Part shown: one piece after another, positions 37,979-50,802 of the stretch
Numbering within the stretch: the stretch's first letter is position 1
How the letters are laid out: each line of letters opens with the position of its first letter
Assembly: GCF_000499845.2 (NCBI RefSeq)
Contig: NC_023749.2
Span: forward strand, 4,559,030 to 4,623,029
Source of the DNA: Phaseolus vulgaris
Taxonomy: Eukaryota; Streptophyta; Magnoliopsida; Fabales; Fabaceae
DNA length: 64,000 nucleotides
Reading direction: 5' to 3'
Program-made: the position numbers and the translations under genes
Notes under the pieces: generated by a model
Databases searched by the model: none
What the model saw: the letters and a program-made list of their open reading frames with translations, nothing else
Told to the model about the DNA's origin: nothing

Positions 37979-40900
37979 GGTTTGGTTGAAGAGAAAAATT
38001 GAAGTTGAGAATTTGACCTACGTTAGAGTCCCTTTGAATAAAAATTTGCACCAGAGGCTTCTTCCCAGCTTACCAACATCCTAAAAGCCACCAAGGTTTA
38101 ACACTGCATGGCATGCACAATCTTAGGAAAGGATTCTCAGGAACTGAACATCATCACACAAAAGTCTTCTGATCACAGAAAGAAAAACACAACAAAATCA
38201 AACAGAAAAAGAAAATTAATTAAAAAAATAATCATTCCCTTGTTGTCCATATTTACAAAAACTTTTCTTATAATCTTCATACTTCAAAAAAATCTTCTTT
38301 TAGTCCTTCCACATACCAATTTTAATCTCTGTTGTGTCCACATATCATTTCAATTCTTTTCAATCTCTTTAGCAAAGGCTAAAAAGGGTTAAAAATGATA
38401 TTTACAGGAACTTGAAAGAATGTTTTGAAGTACGGGAACTTAACAGAAAAACTTTATGTAACAATAATGAGTAATTACAAAAAAACATCACCTCATTTAA
38501 AATCCGGTATTTGAAACTTGGGGGAATTAGAATCGAGGATTCAAGAATCATTACTCCAAAGTCCTCGTTTTAGTAAAAGTTTGAATCAGAGGAATTAGTA
38601 TAAGCAAATCATCACATCCAATAGTCAAAATTCGCCAACCAAACTAATGAGTAGCCGCCAACTACCCTAAAGCTATTATTTAAACCTAAAGAAAATTCCA
38701 ATCTTGAAATTAGGCACAACTGTATATAGCAATAAATTCAGCATAACAGATGTTTAAAACATCACAACACATTAAACAAACAACAAACTGAGTTAAAACA
38801 AAAGACAAATTTAACAATGAAGTTGGGTTTGAATGCTTGTACTCCATCAAGTGCATCAATGAAAGAATTTAACCCACAATTAAGTCACCAAGAACAAGGA
38901 TTCGTAAAGGGTGTCAACCATTTATGATAATGAGAAAGTCCCAGTTGTGTAATGCACTTAATGTGAGTGTGAATGCAAGCTCTTCACAAGAACATGAGTT
39001 CAAATTCTACTAACCATGTCAGAACCTCTTCATTGAGCAATCTGTAAGTAGCTGAAAGAGGTTTTTGAACTAAGATGCCTGTCTTCTTATCAGATAAGCT
39101 TTCACATTCCAACCCACTCAAACACCCAAAAGAGACAACTGTCCTAAAATTCCAAAAGCTTGAAACTTGGAAGCCAAAATTCAGAATTTTCACAAACCCA
39201 TGAATTTTCTTCCTTGATGGAAGCTAATAGTAGCAAAGGGTAGGTGGAAAAGACAGATTCCATAAAAGGGAATGTAACAGAACTGAGTAGTATATGATTT
39301 TTGCAGCAGTTTCACATAAACTGGTTACTTAAAGTACAAAAAATGGTTACTAGAAATAGAAAACCGTTAAAGGTGGGGTGATCTACCGTTCCTTGTCTTA
39401 GCCTCATTCTAATTATAGGCACAAACACAATAAAATAATCTTATCTGAATGTTTGAAAAACATATTTTTAGAATAGAGAAGAAAACAAATAAAATATCAA
39501 CTTCTACATGCAATGTTTTTTTCAAACATGCATCTAATTCCAATAGTAAAAAAACAATCATTTTACAGTTATTTTCTAAAATAAAATATTATATTATAAT
39601 AAAATAATAAACTTTTTTATGTCAAATGGGATTTGGTGTCAAAATATCTGTAAAATACAATCATTCCACAATTACTTTTTAAAATAAAATAATGTTTTTT
39701 ATGTGAAAATGTATAAAATTGGTAATAAGGTATTATTGAACTTTGTAAAAATAACTGTATTTTCAGTTTAATTATAGTTTACGTAATTAATTATTAATGT
39801 ATTTTCAGTTTACGTAATTAACTATTAATTTATTGATATTAAACTACCTAACCACCAGAATTCATGTGGAATCAGAATCTTGTGGATAGATAGACAACTA
39901 TATTTCAATAAATAAAATAAAATAAAATAAAATATTTATTGTGGTGTCAGATTGAAGATGTTGAGAATGATGCGCTTTTTGTTTTTTGTTTTTTTTCGAA
40001 CCTTAAGCTGTCTCCTTAGGTCATATTTTTCATTTTAAAACATTTATACCTTTTTTTTTATCTTATATATTAATGGCTCATATTTAATATCTTACTTCTG
40101 TAACATTTTTTAGTGTTATTAATTTGGCGTAAGTAAATGGTAATTATTTTTCTGTTTTGATTTTCGATAAAAAAATTATTTCTATTTTAGTTTTTTTGTT
40201 TATGGATACTAGTTAATTATTTGTCATATGACATGTTAGTAGTTCAATAAAATGTTTTTGTTTTTTTTTTTACTTTTTCTCAAATAATTTTGTGTGTTTT
40301 GTTTTTATTCTCAATAGAGTTTATTCTATTTTGATTCTTACAAAACTTTTACTTTTGTTTTGCTATGGTTTCGACCTGAATTAATATATTTAAGTTATCA
40401 GTTATTTGTTAAATAATATTAATCACGCATTTAATTAGAATTGACATAATATCTCTTTTTAAATTATTTTGTTTGAGATAAAGTTAATCAATATAATGCA
40501 AGTAATAAAAAATTTCTTTTATATTGGACTATAACACCCAGTAAGAGTTTTATAAGAGACTAAAATACGATTTTTTATTAAAAGAAAAAAGAAAAGTACA
40601 TGTGTGAGTAATACTAATTCATTAGTAGATAGATCTCATTTTGTTATTTGGTTGTCATTTTTAAACAAACTATTCATAAAAATATATTTTTCCTGGGAAG
40701 TGGTCTCTTCTTTGTTTTATGTTCTTTTGCTAATTATAATTTTTTCATATAATATTTTAAATTTAAAAGTTTTTTATTCTATTTTCCTTTCTAGATAAAT
40801 TCAAGGGAAAATAAAATGAAAGATTGACAGAGAAATTATTTTTCTATCAAAATTAATTTATAGAACTCTTTAAAATAAGAATATAGAGACCGAATCATAT

Positions 40901-41624
40901 AATCACTATATTCTTATTGTGATAAATTAAATATAAAATACTTCAATTAACAAAAAAACACAAAATTTTGAAACTAATCACTTGAACAACAATCAATACC
41001 GTATAACATAAAACATATGTATTAAAAATACTAAATGTTAAATTTTAGCAATATAAGAACTACTTTCTTATATTTTATTCCCTACATTCAAATATTAACC
41101 CTACTTAAACTCTAATCAATAGTTAAAAATATTAAACCACTTTACAATTTCAATCATTACTTTAAAATGTCAAACTAATTTTAAAATTTAATCTCAATTT
41201 CAAAAAATTAAATCATATTTAAAACGTTCTACTAATTTCAAATTCTTCTTGGTGAACATCTTAAATTATAACCTCAAGAATGTTAAATTCTTGCTTCAAA
41301 AAATAACTAAACTTAAGTTATATGCTAAATTTCAAATCCTTTGTACTTGTCACCTTTCAACTTATATAACTATTAAAATTTTCAATACATAACACAACAT
41401 CGTGTGATATTTTCACACTATTAAGATACCGAAATTGTGATATTTTCACACATATTAAGATACCGAAATAGAATCCATGAACATAAACTGAACATCCCAT
41501 AATTGGTATTATGTGAAAAATATAATTAATTATGTTCAACTAATTCATCATATTTCTATTTTAAACTATTCTCTCAATTCAATAATGTCAAGCTCAAATA
41601 AAAAGAGAACTTCACTAAGTTAAG

Positions 41625-41696
<72 letters not shown>

Positions 41697-41768
41697 CACA
41701 CCAAAGATAGAAATTTAGAAAGTGTGTTATGTGAACTATTTGAATATTATTAAATAAAAACAAAATAT
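37979..41768. other. NLP upstream region and AT-rich spacer
   Basis: 37979 to about 39400 should hold the NLP leader and promoter. A 69-codon minus-strand frame (39193-38984) lies in it and could be an upstream ORF, but it has no family match. From about 39400 onward the DNA is very AT-rich, with a (TAAAA)n tract at about 39908-39932 and a direct duplication of about 34 bp around GATATTTTCACAC at 41400-41470. No gene is visible. Confidence 0.5.
41626..41692. repeat. (TA)n microsatellite, about 33 units
   Basis: An uninterrupted TA dinucleotide run of 67 bp. It should be highly variable in length and is a place where assembly errors are likely. Confidence 0.95.
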
Positions 41769-42055
41769 AATTAGTTGTTATATTGATTAAATTAAAAATA
41801 TTATTTTATAAACTAAAAAAATATTGGTATCTAAATTAATTTATATTATTAATAAAAACAAATTAAATTGGTATCTAATTAACTATTAAGGTTTTAGCTA
41901 CCACTTATTTATATTATAAAATTGGAACCTAAAATATTGGTAGTTAATTAGGTACCAATTTATACACTATTTATCAATAATATAAAATAATTTAGATATT
42001 TATAATTTTTTATCTATAAAATAATATATAATTTAATTAATATAATAACTAATTA
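41769..42055. mobile_element. Foldback element (MITE-like), near a CACTA-type end
   Basis: The left arm begins AATTAGTTGTTATATTGATT at 41769 and the right arm ends with the matching complement at 42054. The pairing continues inward through GGTATCTAATTAACTATTAA and its counterpart TAGTTAATTAGGTACC, leaving only a small loop around 41910-41935. The whole element is almost a hairpin. Just outside the right arm, TTTTCTTGTAGTG (42089-42101) is the usual 3' terminus of legume CACTA transposons; the matching left terminus (CACTACAAGAAAA) is missing or decayed. It has no coding capacity. Confidence 0.6.
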
Positions 42056-42101
42056 TTTTTTATCTTTAAAATTAATTTTATTTATTGATTTTCTTGTAGT
42101 G

Positions 42102-45100
42102 GTGATAGTGATGTAGTCACAATCACGAGTAGTGTGCTTCGTGTACAAAAATAATTTGTTTCTTTATCAACAATGCTAATATGATGTTTTTCCTATAGTG
42201 ATAAAGTGAATTGTGGGTCCTTATATTAAGCATTATGTTCTATTCAATATTTGAATTAATATATAATTTTTATTTTTTTAAAGGTGATAATTGTGAGGTG
42301 TTTGATGAGTGCATATACTCTTACACCCATATTATAAATTAATTTTATAAGTTTAACGTATATTGATATTTGAATTATTTAAAAAAAAATTAGTGAGTTA
42401 ATTTGTACCATCGTTATTGAACTTTTGTTAAATAATTCACGTATATTTAATTACATATTTAAAATATTCATTCTGTGAAATTACATTAACTAAAAATAAA
42501 ATAAAATTATAATATATAATTTAATTATTATTCTTATTTTACAAATCATTTTTACGAGATTAAGATAAAAAAAAGAAATAAAACAACTAATCTCATGTAT
42601 TTATCAAATAATCTAAATCGTGTGATTTTTTTTTTTTTATATTTATCCACAACCTTGAATCATCCACTTTAGTTAATCTTTTCCCCTTCACAATATAATA
42701 TAGAACTATTAAAACAAACAATAGAACTATTAAAACAAACAAAATATTCGAGAGAGAAGATAACTATCATTGATTTTTTTAATTAATGTAATAAGATGAT
42801 CTACAGAAGTAACTTATAAGAATTTTTTTAATTTACTAAACTAAATTCTTAGAATATAAAAGTAATTTATTTGATCACTAAAACTCCAAAGGATAAAAAA
42901 TAACTATTTTTAAGTTGGATAGATGTAAATAAAATTTACCAGATTGATAATATTAAAAGAGAAAAAGTCAGATAAGTTACATTGAGGGGAATACATATTT
43001 TTATTTTCATAAAAATAGAAAAACCATCACCTTATTGTCATTTTATTTAAAAATATTTATACAAAATAACTAAAAAATATTTTTATCACTTCCACTGTTT
43101 TTGTAACTATTATGAAATAAAAAAAATTATTAAAATAAAAAATTGCAAATGTTTTTTCACAATGGAAATACTAATTAAAATATTTCTGAAAACCCTACAA
43201 TATATATTATGAAAAAAAATTATAAATATATAAAAGAATATCCATAAAGAGTCTGGAGAAGTCATATTCCTCTAATGATGAAATGTTGATTGTATATTTT
43301 ATTTATAAAGTATATACTATTTCTTCAACTACAAAAATGTTTTGTATGGTTTTATTAATTTTGTGAGAAGGCTAATATGTAACATAAAAAAAATCTTATA
43401 ATTGTTTAAAATAAAATAATATCATTTGATTTCAAATTGTTTATGTAAAAAGGTAGTTTTCATGGCTAGTTATTTATTAATAGAAAGTGATGTTATATAT
43501 GGTTTGTCTTATGTTGATAATATTTTTTAGTTGATTTGGTTCTTTCAAGAGGAAAACTTGTACGTATTGTTTAACAAATCCCATTAGTGTGACGAAAAGC
43601 AAAATATGAAGAATTTTAAACTATTTCACGTTAACATCCTAACACAAGATATTTTCAGAAAGTCTTCTATATAAAATATAAGTATTAAGAACAAAAATAT
43701 GGTGTATGATTCACCTGTTTATGTGATCTGTTTATGTGATGTAATCTAAAAAATAATTATACTCATATTTGTTTTTAAAGTAAGAAAAATATATATTTAT
43801 TTTTTTGCTTGATATTTTATGGATATGGATATAAAATTTATGTTTGATCTTTATCTCTCTATCTCCATGTCACAATTTCTATTTGTTCAGATATTTATTA
43901 GTTATTTTTTTACAAAAAATAAAAATTATTGTAAAAAATAAAATATTATTAAGCATTCAATATTAAAATAATACATTTTTTCTTGAATGCTAAGTAAAAA
44001 TAAATAAATTATAATTATGAGTTAAATATATGTATTTAAATTTAATATTAATTACGATTTTTACATTAAAACACGTCACATTATATGAATTTAACTTTAA
44101 AGACTAATGGAATTGAATTATAAAAAAATAAATGAAAAGGATAAAATCATCCCCATGAAAATGAATATAACAGGCAACAATAAATGAAAAAGTAGTAACA
44201 ATATAAACATAAGTTTCCATTCTTCACTTTTTTTTTGCAAATTAACTCGAAGGGGAAAATGTGAATAAAATAGAAAAAAAGACAAAATTAGAGAAAGGAT
44301 AATTTAGAAATTAAAAGTAAAACAGAGAAGAAATATTTTTAGAATTTCTTATTAGATTGTATGATTTAGAAATAAAAAGATTATTATACTTTAACACAAA
44401 AAATCACCTTGCATTAAAAATTTCTATCCATCAAAATAATAATTATAGAAAATCATTTCTCAATTGATTATTATAACAATACTAACAGCTCAGATTGGTA
44501 GTGCCAACATCTTATTAGTACGAGTGGTCTTGGACGTAAAGAACAAATCATCAGTATTTTTATATAAGATTCTGGGTTCAAATATTGTAGATAAAAAAAA
44601 TATGATTAAGAAAAAACACCCTTCTAAAAATCACTAACTAAATTGTGATGGAAATTAATTATCAACAAAAACTAATAGATACTTCTTATTAAACCTTAAA
44701 CAACCCTAAATCTGAGGTGAAAATGTTAGTTTTGTTGTTTTCAATAAATTTCAACCAATAGGAGTATGTATTTAAAATAGTTTATCGATAATGTATAGAT
44801 AACCCTTTTCAAGGAGAAAAGATGCAAAAGACACAAGTTTGATTAATAACAAAATTACTGTACCAAAACCTATTATCAATTCAGTGCTATCATTGCAAAG
44901 ATGAAACACAATCAATTATCATAGTAAGAGTATTAATTCACAAGTAATAATTTATATTGTATGTTTGATCTGATGTTTGAAGTCTAAAAAAGAATGTACT
45001 AAAACAAATATTGGCAATTGACACTATTAATGAGTTACATGAAAGGGTCAATCCATCTATGGGTCTAACAGTTCTAATCATAAATCATGATGGAGGATGT

Positions 45101-45359
45101 TTGATTCCAAGGTGACTCTTAATTGTGAGAATTCATACCTTTGCCTTCTCTTCATCAGAACAAAACTTTTTTGCCAACATTGACTTCCACAAACCTTGTT
45201 TTCCGATAGTTCTTCAGCAACTTCAACCTGAACTTCACCTCCCTCAAATGAACATCATGCAGCAACCATAATGCAACTCTTAGCATATAACCCATTGCTT
45301 ATTAAGAATATCCTTCATCAACTATAGAGCATCAATATTTGGTTTTTAACTTAACTAGG
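42102..45359. other. AT-rich spacer with scattered small repeats
   Basis: No gene is visible. A 21-bp unit ending AAAACAAACA is doubled at 42701-42744. A possible SINE lies at 44484-44640 (separate entry). 45120-45330 is less AT-rich; its minus strand has a short open stretch with no recognised domain. Confidence 0.45.
44484..44640 (+). repeat. Candidate tRNA-derived SINE
   Basis: An A-box-like AGCTCAGATTGGTAG at about 44487 is followed about 85 bp later by a B-box-like GGGTTCAAAT (44574-44583) and then an A-rich stretch. That order and spacing resemble the RNA polymerase III promoter of plant SINEs. It does not fold as a tRNA by eye. Ends and target duplications were not identified. Confidence 0.3.
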
Positions 45360-45477
45360 GCTATGTAGCTCCAGTGTTGCATGCAATGTTGTTAAACTTG
45401 TAATTCGGAAGCGGATCAGAAAGAGTATGAAAACTCGTAACCTGAGATTCGAAAGAGTTACTATTTAAGTTACTACT

Positions 45478-45610
45478 ATACATAACATAATTAAAAATAG
45501 ATTCGTAATTCATGAAATGGTCCAAATACATAACATAATTAAACATAGATTTATAATACATAAAATGGTCCAAATACATAACATAATTAAAAGTAGATTC
45601 AAGATAATGT
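45478..45610. repeat. 48-bp tandem repeat, about 2.7 copies
   Basis: Units start at about 45480, 45528 and 45576 with ACATAACATAATTAAA and end AAATGGTCCAAAT. Copies differ by a few bases. On the minus strand it reads as a repeated YLDHFM..(S/I)FNYVM peptide, but this is just past the stop-containing tail of a dead hAT gene, so coding is unlikely. Confidence 0.8.
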
Positions 45611-45627
45611 TTAATACAAATAAACTA

Positions 45628-46165
45628 TCAAAGAAAAAAATTCACATTAATCATAGGATAATCATCTTCCTCCTCCAAATAATCTACATTTTCATTATCA
45701 ATTGGAGGAACCTCTGAATCATTAATGGATGGAGCAACAACACCTCTACTAGCATCATCTTCTCCTACTTCAAGTAATATATCTTCATCTAAACCATCTA
45801 ATGTTCCATTTTCCTCCACATTCTATTCATCATCAGAAGCCAGATCACTAATATTATAGTCTTTTATTTTTCTAACATCTTTCTTCTTCATCAATCTTGA
45901 ATTAGTCATCACAAACACCACATCATTCATGGTCATTTGGTGTAAACGATTTATTTTCTTAGTGTGGACAAAAATAATTATAAAACTAGTTAACACCATA
46001 TGATCATCTAAAAAATAATTATATAATCACTTTCAATAATTTAAATTCTTACCTTTCAAAAACACTCCAATTACGCTCGCAACCAGATGAACTACAAGTC
46101 AAACTCAGTACTCTAATTGCAAATCTTTGTAGTTCTGGATGTTCATCACCATATGATTCCCACCA
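45628..46165 (-). pseudogene. hAT transposase C-terminus (dimerisation domain), decayed
   Basis: On the minus strand the frame reads WWESYGDEHPELQRFAIRVL, then SLTCSSSGCERNWSVFE. This is the signature of the hAT C-terminal dimerisation domain. It is followed by a probable intron (donor GTAAG at about 46054), then VHTKKINRLHQM and LASDDE with an in-frame stop, and an acidic tail. The N-terminal part of the gene is not contiguous: a hAT element of mostly opposite orientation begins immediately upstream at 46173. The gene is broken by the stop and the interruption. Confidence 0.75.
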
Positions 46166-46689
46166 TTGTGATCAATGTAGTCAAAATTGCGAGTAAACTA
46201 GCGAACTTGCACGAGGCAATGAGTATGGAAGCCAAACCAAGATGACTCGACCAACGAATCGGCATCGGAGAGGATCGCACCACGACACTGCGCGACTCGG
46301 TGCATCAGAAGGCGTCGTCAATCCGCAACATAACCTAGCACGACATGTTTTAGGTCAAAATTTATTGGACCTAGCACGACCATTTTAAGGCCCAATGCAG
46401 CCCAAAAGCATATATGTGAGTGAAGCAGGAAAGAATAGGGTGAAAGTCACAAACCCCTAAAGAGAGAAAACAAACATCGTAGAACCCACGTTCTCCACCG
46501 GCACCGCTGTCACGCTTAGGTTCTCTGCCAGCACTCATAGTTGCATTCTCCATTACTATTGTTCGCCACAACAACTGCTCACGTTCTCCTCTTCTTTCAT
46601 TCTCCATGAGTCACGGTTCTCATTCTTTTCTTCTCCGAGATAGCGTTACTCAGAAGTAGTGTTTGTGCCTTTTATAATGGCTTCAGACG

Positions 46690-48345
46690 ATGACAATACA
46701 AGACCCTACATGGAATCATTTGTGTTTTTATTGATGGAAAATCAAGAAACTTGAAATGTAAATATTGTGAGAAGGTTTTAACTGGTGGTATCTACAAACT
46801 AAAACACATCTTGCAAGCACTTCAAAGGATGTTGGAGCACGTCTTGCCGTTCTGGAAGAAGTTAAAAAATTAATGTTGTGTACTGTTTTAATTTAATCAA
46901 GAAATTTATGTTCAGAGAAGACTTGGATAGTAATGTGGGTGATTATGAAAATTTTAGAAAAAGATCAACTCAAGAAGAGAGTGGGATGAATCATCTTCAA
47001 GAGAAGGGGAACTCAAAGTACTATAATTTCCATCTTCAAGAAGAGTGAGAGGGAAGATACATGTCAAAAAATTGCTTTATTTTTCTACAAAAATGTTATT
47101 CCATTTAATGTAGTAAGGAGTGAAAAGTCCAGTAAAATGGTTGACATGATTTCCAAACATGGTCCCGAATTTAAGCTACCATCATACCATGAATTCAAGG
47201 TGAAATATTTGAAGCAACAGGTTGAAAAGACCAATCAAATATTGGAAGAACATATATTATTTTGGAAAAAAACTGGCAGCACAATAATGACAGATGGATG
47301 AAATGATAAGTAAAGAAAAACCATAGTTAATTTTCTTGTAAATAGTCCAAAGGGAAATGTTTTTTGAAGCGATTGATGCTTTTGACATATCCAAGACAAC
47401 TGAAAAAAAAGCTGATGGATGATGTTGTTGAAAAGGTTGGGAGATAATATCATCCAAATTGTAACTAATAATGCAACAAATTACAAAGCAAGAGATCTCT
47501 TAATGCAAAAGAGAAAAAAATTGTACTGGACACCATGTGCAACACATTGCATTGATTTAATATTAGAAGATTTTGAAAAGAAAATGCTCTCCATCAAGAG
47601 ACCATATCTAATGGTAAGAAAATCACAACCTACATATATTTAAGAACTAGTCTTATTTGCTTGTTGCACAAACATACTGAATGGATAAATTTGATAAGAC
47701 CAACTAATACTCGTTTTGTCATTTCTTATTTAACTTTGGGATGTTTAAATGAGAATAAGAAATCACTTATTAGGATGTTTACATCTAAGGAGTGACAATC
47801 TAGTCAGTTTGTAAAAACTAAAGATGGAAGACTTATTGGAAATTTAGTATTGGATAAGGGATTCTTCACAAATATTTTGAATTGTATGAGGGGTGCTCTT
47901 CCCCTAATTAAGGTGTTGCGCATGGTGGATTCAAATGAAAAACCAGCCATGAAATTTATTTATGAAGAGATGGACCTTGATAAAGAGAAGATACAAAGTC
48001 TCTTCAATGGAGTTAGTAAAAGGTAAATAACTAATTACCTTTCACTTTTATTTCATGTCTAATCTTTTTTAGAAATATAAACTTTGTTTTTTAGATTAAT
48101 TTATTTACTTTTATCTTACTTAGTTACACCCCTTTGGGAAATCATTGATAAAAGATGGGACAACCAATTGCATAAGCCATTACACGCTATTATCTTAATC
48201 CCATATTGCATTATCATCCGGAATTTAAAGTTGATTATGAGGTGAAACGAGAATGTATGATTGTTTAAAAAGGATGGGAGGAGACATTAATGAGATAAGT
48301 AAGATTGATGCCCAAATTGAGAGTTTCAAGAGTAAATATGAATTT
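46690..48345 (+). pseudogene. hAT transposase remnant, plus-strand copy
   Basis: Reading through several frames gives a BED-type zinc finger start (NLKCKYCEKVLTGGIYKLKH, about 46750), then TSKDVGA and a DUF659-like transposase core. The core includes NFLVNSPKGN, IDAFDISKTTEK, IIQIVTNNATNYKA and TPCATHCIDLILEDFEK (about 47320-47580). Later comes the block LWEIIDKRWDNQLHKPLHA (about 48130). Stop codons and frameshifts occur throughout, so no active protein is made. The C-terminal dimerisation domain is absent; the copy ends at the palindromic junction near 48345. Confidence 0.75.
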
Positions 48346-48349
48346 TACT

Positions 48350-49260
48350 CATCTCAAATTGAACATCAATTTTACTCATCTCATCAATGTTTCCCATCAA
48401 CTATTCTAAACAGTCATACATTCCACATTTCATCTCATAATCAACTTTAAGTCAAGATGATAGTGTAACATGGGATTAAGATAATATCGTGCAGCATGCA
48501 ACGACCTATGCAATTGGTTGTCCCATCTTTGTTCAATGATTTTCCAAAGGAGAGTGTAGCTAAATAAGATAAAAATAAATAAATTAATCTCCAAAACAAG
48601 TATATATTTCTAATTTAGAAATCAAATATAGGTAAATTACATCCATCATTTTGAAGATCTTTTCAATTGTCTTACATATATCAAATGCATCAATAGACTT
48701 CAAAACAACAGTTTCCCTTGGACTATTTACTAAAAAATTAAATATAGTCTTCTTCTTCCTATCGGTCCATTCATCTGTCATTATTGTACATCCAATTTTT
48801 TCCAAAAAACTTTATGTTCTTTTAGAATCAGATTTGTCTCCTCAACCTGTTGCTTCAAATATTTCACTTTTATTTCATTATATGATGTTGGCTTTAATCC
48901 GGGACCATGTCTACCATCTAATTCAAGCATCTCCTCACTCTTTGCTACATTAAAAGGAATAACATTATTGTAGAAAAACCGAGCAATCTCTTAACATGCC
49001 CTCTTTGTCATTCTTCTTATAGTACTTTGAGTTCCCCTTTTGTTGAAAATATTTGATGAGTGCTCAATCTCTTCTTCACTTGGTCTTTTTGTAGCATTTT
49101 CTGAATAACCCACATTACTCTCTTCTCTAGAGATTGATTTCTTTAACAAATTTTGTTGCGGAATAACAACAATATCCAACATTGATTTTTTAACCTCTTC
49201 CGACACTGATATACATGCTCTCACATCCTTTGAAGTCCATGCTAGCACGCAAACGGAGGC
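48350..49260 (-). pseudogene. hAT transposase remnant, minus-strand copy
   Basis: On the minus strand, about 49250 to 48990 reads TSKDVRACISVSEEVKKS and RGTQSTIRRMTKRAC. Then 48805-48584 reads MTDEWTDRKKKTIFNFLVNS and IDAFDICKTIEK. About 48560-48430 matches the RWDNQLH block seen in the other copy. Much of the DUF659 core between these blocks is deleted. It is a diverged relative of the plus-strand copy and not an exact duplicate. Confidence 0.7.
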
Positions 49261-49568
49261 GCGAGTGGCGACGAATTGCGTGCGTGAGCGATAGCGCAAG
49301 CAGTGATACGACGACGCGAACGGAGGCACGAGCGACAACGAGACCGAAGTCGTTAGCTGCAGAGGTTATGAAATTAGGATTATGGGTTTTCAATTTTTTT
49401 TAATGGGTCGAGTCATGTATCGTGGAGGCCACAGAGATTGTCTGATCCAACCCATGAATCGCCGAATCACTCCGATCCGGACAAATTCCGATCCACCCTC
49501 GATCCGACTCATTTTCTTCTCAAAAGATTGAAAGATCAACGATCTAGATCGCGATCTTGACAACACTG

Positions 49569-50616
49569 GTTGCATGTAGTTGCCCAAATAAAAACATAAC
49601 AATCAACATAGATGTGTAGAGCAACAACCCTAAGTTCTTGACTTTTGTCATTTGGTATCAACAAGAAAGGAGACACAACTAACAACCCACCTCTTGGTGG
49701 ATCTCTAACCTAACTTTTTTTTCACACCTAGCCGTCTACCTATTACCTTGAAACAAACTAATTTGATTGATATTTTGCTCATGCACTTACAAAGTTCCAG
49801 GTCGTCTATCATTAGTGCAGATGGGCCTATTGATACATGTTCTCACGTTCAAAACACTTGAATTTTTCGCTTTATATCAAATGCATATCCCATTTCATAT
49901 GATTAGAGTTGCCAGTGAATTTATAAATTAGCCACCCGAGACAACACCTTTTGAGGTTATTTCTGCCATTTGGTTATCCAACAAAATTGCTTGTTAATAC
50001 AATCTACCTAGTCGTTGATTCTATTATTTCAATGGTGGATTGCAATTCTTTGATGGTGGATCTGAACTTCACTGTCCTTTTTCATTTCCACAACACTCAG
50101 CAGTTGGTCAAGTACTTTTCCAACAAAAGCATCAATATTTGAACTTCCATTGGAGTTGAAAAGTCTACTCTACATTGTACCTGACAAATAAGAGTCATCT
50201 AGGAGTGAAAAAGGTGTCACTATGATGCTTAATGATTTGAACTTATGTTAATAGTCCTACTAAACAGAAGGACTAAAATGATACTTGAAAATTTTTCAAG
50301 GACTTGTGCAAAAAAATAAGGAACTAATCAACAAGTGTCTATAAGTTTCAGGACCCATTAAGTACTTTACTCATTTATTTTAATGTGAGACCCACCTACT
50401 TTATATTTCTTTGCTCACAATTTCTTCACAACCAAACCAGCCGAATTTCAACAATCCAACGCTCTTTTCTGAACCTCTATTTTCAATACGTTTCAACTCT
50501 ACCAAACAAAAGTTTTCCATCTAGGACTTCCACTTCACCTCACGGTTAGATTGTAACTAATATTTAAGAAGGATTCTGAAAGCATATAATCACGTTTTAA
50601 CAATAAAATTCTATTT
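49569..50616. other. Spacer between hAT and Copia elements
   Basis: No coding sequence or RNA gene is recognised. Together with the DNA right of 55380 it is the site into which the Copia element inserted. Confidence 0.5.
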
Positions 50617-50621
50617 GACTA

Positions 50622-50802
50622 TATTAAAGGAAAAGAAAGAATAGGGTAAATCCCTTGTGTATATTGAACACATAGGGTTATGTTTATATAGGAAAAAGAA
50701 ACATATGGGCTAAGCCCATTACATAAATATGAGATATCTAACAATATCTATAATATCTCATAATATCAAATAATATCTAATTATATCTAATAATATCTAA
50801 CA
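50622..50802 (-). repeat. 3' LTR of the Copia element (181 bp)
   Basis: Read on the minus strand it starts TGTTAGATATTATTAGATAT and ends CCTTTAATA, so the termini are TG...TA, not the usual TG...CA. It is identical to the copy at 55195-55375. A purine-rich tract (TTGAGGGGGAG) stands directly before it. Confidence 0.95.

Larger units (their letters stand above)
46173..49568. mobile_element. Composite hAT element: two half copies joined tail to tail
   Basis: The left end CAATGTAGTCAAAATTGCGA (46173) and the right end, read on the minus strand from 49568 as CAGTGTTGTCAAGATCGCGA, match at 16 of 20 positions, a hAT-style terminal repeat. Inside, a plus-strand transposase remnant runs rightward from about 46690 to 48345, and a minus-strand remnant runs leftward from about 49260 to 48350. 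They meet in a palindrome near 48350. Both lack the dimerisation domain. Flanking 8-mers (ATTGTGAT and GTTGCATG) are only loosely alike, so the insertion is old or rearranged. Confidence 0.6.

Noticed and set aside
44484..44590. Candidate tRNA gene
   Set aside because: A- and B-box-like words exist but no cloverleaf or anticodon arm; kept only as a weak SINE candidate.
48584..49338. Possible separate gene on the minus strand
   Set aside because: Matches the transposase remnant on the other side of the palindrome; broken hAT.
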